64,000 bases of DNA from Geothrix sp. PMB-07 (GTDB lineage: Bacteria; Acidobacteriota; Holophagae; Holophagales; Holophagaceae). Positions 62,004 to 64,000 of the stretch are shown in pieces. The stretch covers positions 2,232,992 through 2,296,991 of the forward strand of contig NZ_CP132333.1 in NCBI RefSeq assembly GCF_030758935.1, written 5' to 3'. Under the pieces are notes generated by a model. The model did no database searches. It worked only from the letters and a program-made list of their open reading frames with translations, and was not told the DNA's origin. The translations under genes and the position numbers were made by a program. The stretch's first letter is position 1; the number at the start of each line of letters is the position of its first letter.

Positions 62004-63335
62004 TTGGTCCCACCATCCAGCAAGAAAGTCTTCGTCCTGGATACGAACGTCCTCCTGCACGATCCGAATTCCATCCTCCACTTCCAGGAACACGATGTGG
62101 TGCTGCCCATCGTGGTGATCGAGGAAGTCGACCATTTCAAAAAGGATCAGACCGAGGTTGGCCGCAACGCGCGCACGGTCTCCCGCCTGCTGGACAAGCT
62201 GCGCGCCACCGGCAGCCTCAGCCGGGGCGTCCCCCTGGGCGGCGGTGGCACGCTCAAGGTGGACGTGGCCGCCCACAACCTCGACATCGGCATCCTGTCC
62301 GCGGACAAGCACAAGGCCGACAACCAGATTCTGGCCTGCGCCCGGGAGCTGCTGCACACCTGCAAGGACCGCGTGGTCCTGGTCTCCAAGGACACGAACC
62401 TCCGCATCAAGGCCGATGCCATCGGCGTCCAGGCCGAGGACTACACCACCGACCGCGTGGAGATGGATGAGCTCTACACCGGCCACAAGACCTGGGAGGT
62501 GGAGCCCACCAAGATCGACCTGCTCTACGACGGCGGCCTGAAGCCGGACGCGGAACTGTCCCTCTTCCCCAACCAGTATCTGACCCTGGTGGACCAGACC
62601 AATCCCAGCCACACGGCCCTGGCCCGGTTCATGGCTGCTGAGGGCCTGCTGCGCCCCCTGCGGCGCATGGAGTCCTATCCCTGGGGCATCAAGCCCCGCA
62701 ACCGTGAGCAGCAGTTCGCGCTTGAACTTCTGCTGGATCCCACGGTGCAGGTGGTCACGCTCCTGGGCAAGGCGGGCACCGGCAAGACCCTGCTGGCCAT
62801 CGCCGCCGGGCTGCAGCAGGTGGTGGATGACGAATCCTACGACAAGATCCTGGTGAGCCGTCCCGTCATGCCCATGGGCCGCGACCTGGGTTACCTGCCG
62901 GGCGACATCAGCGAAAAATTGCGGCCCTACATGCAGCCCATCTACGACAACCTCGAGTTCATCGTGGGGGCCAACACCGAAGCCCGGAAGCGCACCACCA
63001 TGACCGCGGGCCAGCTGGAAGAGGCCGGGTATCTCAGCGTCGAGCCCCTCACCTACATCCGCGGCCGCAGCATCCCCAAGCAGTATCTGGTGGTGGACGA
63101 AGCCCAGAACCTCACGCCCCACGAGGTAAAGACCATCCTCACCCGTGCGGGCGAAGGCACCAAGGTGATCTTCACCGGCGATCCGCACCAGATCGACAAC
63201 CCCTATGTGGATGCCAGCACCAACGGCCTCAGCTTCCTGGCCGAACACTTCAAGCACCTCGACATCTCCGGCCACGTCACCCTGCAGAAGGGCGAGCGCA
63301 GCAAGCTGGCCGAGCTGGCGAGCAACCTCCTCTAG
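62004..63335 (+). CDS. phoH2: PIN-PhoH protein (PhoH2-type RNase/helicase)
   Basis: TTG at 62004 has GGAGG six bases upstream, and gives MVPPSSKKVFVLDTNVLLHD; another TTG at 61968 has none. 443 residues. N-terminal PIN domain (VFVLDTNVLLHDPNSILHF, Asp and later DKHKADNQIL), C-terminal PhoH ATPase: Walker A LLGKAGTGKTLLAIAAGL, Walker B YLVVDEAQNLTP, then TKVIFTGDPHQID. PhoH2 proteins combine RNA cleavage and ATP-driven unwinding. It is divergent from the S9 peptidase pair. Confidence 0.92.
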   Translation: MVPPSSKKVFVLDTNVLLHDPNSILHFQEHDVVLPIVVIEEVDHFKKDQTEVGRNARTVSRLLDKLRATGSLSRGVPLGGGGTLKVDVAAHNLDIGILSADKHKADNQILACARELLHTCKDRVVLVSKDTNLRIKADAIGVQAEDYTTDRVEMDELYTGHKTWEVEPTKIDLLYDGGLKPDAELSLFPNQYLTLVDQTNPSHTALARFMAAEGLLRPLRRMESYPWGIKPRNREQQFALELLLDPTVQVVTLLGKAGTGKTLLAIAAGLQQVVDDESYDKILVSRPVMPMGRDLGYLPGDISEKLRPYMQPIYDNLEFIVGANTEARKRTTMTAGQLEEAGYLSVEPLTYIRGRSIPKQYLVVDEAQNLTPHEVKTILTRAGEGTKVIFTGDPHQIDNPYVDASTNGLSFLAEHFKHLDISGHVTLQKGERSKLAELASNLL

Positions 63336-63344
63336 GAGCCTGCC

Positions 63345-63896
63345 ATGGCTGATTCTTCCTGGGATAACGGCGGTCAGGGCGTTCCCGTCAAGACGGGCAT
63401 GCCCCTCTGGGTGAAGATCACCATGGGCTGCGGGGTGGCCTTCCTCCTCGCGGTTGTCACCTGCGTGGGGGCGGGTGCCTTCTTCGTCAACAAGGTCAAG
63501 AAGGATCCCGAAGGCTTCAAGAAGCAGGTGCTGGGCTTCGCCATCGACAAGATGAAGCCCGAATGGGAGGACTTCCGGGCCGTGGTGAATCAGCTGCGAA
63601 CCCCGGCCGGCTGTCAGGCCCTGTACACCGCCAATCCGGAACTGGCCAAGACCTGGCCCACTGAAAAAGCCTTCCTGGAGGCCGCTGAAGGCTGGCGGAA
63701 GGACCTGGCCCCCACGCCTGAACTGACGCCGGAGCTCATGGAGCACCACGGCCTGCGCATGAACAAGAACTACGGCGGTCGGGTGGAAGTGGGCTGGAGT
63801 CCCAAGGAGGGCCGGGCCGTCTGCGTCACCTTCGACCGGGCCCGCCTGCCCGGAGACACCGGCCCCCGGCACGTGCTCGAACTGGACGTTCGCTAG
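63345..63896 (+). CDS. Membrane-anchored hypothetical protein, 183 aa
   Basis: An AGGAG site lies 6 bases before ATG. One helix (residues ~25-48, ITMGCGVAFLLAVVTCVGAG) anchors it; the rest (VKKDPEGFKKQVLGFAIDKM ... GWSPKEGRAVCVTFDRARLPG) would be outside the cytoplasm. No recognised family. It follows phoH2 by 9 bases and is likely co-transcribed. Confidence 0.65.
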   Translation: MADSSWDNGGQGVPVKTGMPLWVKITMGCGVAFLLAVVTCVGAGAFFVNKVKKDPEGFKKQVLGFAIDKMKPEWEDFRAVVNQLRTPAGCQALYTANPELAKTWPTEKAFLEAAEGWRKDLAPTPELTPELMEHHGLRMNKNYGGRVEVGWSPKEGRAVCVTFDRARLPGDTGPRHVLELDVR

Positions 63897-63941
63897 CCCT
63901 TCCGCATTGAGCCTGCGCGGTTTTTCCGCCAAGATGCAGTT

Positions 63942-64000
63942 ATGACTGCAGCTTCTGGATCCGTATCTGATGCCCTGGCCCTGCTCACGAAGGGCACGGT
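63942..64000 (+). CDS. Start of a gene running off the right edge (partial)
   Basis: ATG at 63942 opens MTAASGSVSDALALLTKGT, cut by the window end. The stretch ALALLTKGT resembles the start of bacterial tyrosyl-tRNA synthetase (LLxxGT...), but 19 residues cannot decide it. No Shine-Dalgarno is obvious upstream. Confidence 0.35.
   Translation, partial: MTAASGSVSDALALLTKGT

Noticed and set aside
59784-63932. 1382-aa minus-strand frame covering a peptidase plus its whole upstream region
   Set aside because: The first 679 codons are the antisense of phoH2 and the following gene. The signal peptide and ribosome site place the real start at 61895.

Overview
The window is a GC-rich bacterial chromosome segment. 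The gene content fits Acidobacteriota, most plausibly the Holophagae (Geothrix/Holophaga-like): large TonB-dependent receptors with an N-terminal carboxypeptidase-regulatory domain, a one-polypeptide SdhC with SdhCAB order, a membrane pyrophosphatase, acetate kinase, several secreted S9 peptidases and a DhnA-type aldolase. This placement is inferred from protein families only.

Layout. (1) 1-40.5 kb is ordinary core chromosome: a TonB receptor tail; a YmdB-type phosphodiesterase; aquaporin; a DoxX / PolB-like exonuclease pair; HAD hydrolase; 3-hydroxybutyryl-CoA dehydrogenase; class I aldolase; RF3; oligopeptidase B; H+/Na+-pyrophosphatase; the succinate dehydrogenase operon; a complete TonB receptor; a LytS/LytS/LytTR three-gene signalling operon whose first kinase has lost its catalytic residues; CCA-adding enzyme with a GNAT; a lone dehydrogenase E1-alpha; an MCP; acetate kinase; a MacA + ATPase + two-permease export operon; ArfB; MsrBA; TopB (apparently with a CTG start); a PAS protein; bacteriohemerythrin; and a barrel/SPOR-like protein. 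(2) 40.68-40.88 kb holds a 77-bp tandem repeat. (3) 40,971-57,493 is an integrated element of about 16.5 kb in the 3' end of tRNA-Thr(CGT), bounded by a perfect 45-bp direct repeat. It carries a tyrosine integrase next to the left junction, small unknown genes, a double AbrB-like protein, excisionase-type HTH proteins, a DUF1376 + DnaC replication module with a candidate iteron origin, relics of a siphophage tail and head (tape-measure start, gpZ-like gene broken by an IS3-family element, gpI-like, DUF2190-like), a second tyrosine recombinase, a hairpin-rich non-coding stretch with a three-way-junction fold, a divergent pair (AlbA_2/GHKL ATPase plus an unknown protein) flanked by a 37-bp direct repeat, and a repeat-filled right end. 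(4) 57.5-64 kb returns to core: two tandem prolyl oligopeptidases, PIN-PhoH, a membrane-anchored unknown, and the first codons of another gene.

How it works together. The core genes describe a respiring, peptide-using, envelope-active heterotroph: secreted S9 peptidases and TonB receptors for uptake, Sdh and pyrophosphatase for membrane energetics, AckA and 3-hydroxyacyl-CoA chemistry for carbon flow. The element looks like a decayed prophage or satellite: integration and replication functions appear intact, while the virion genes are few and damaged. The most interesting new material is the element's end architecture (shared arm-type motifs), its candidate internal origin, and the repeat-flanked AlbA_2 ATPase cassette, a possible defence or cargo module.
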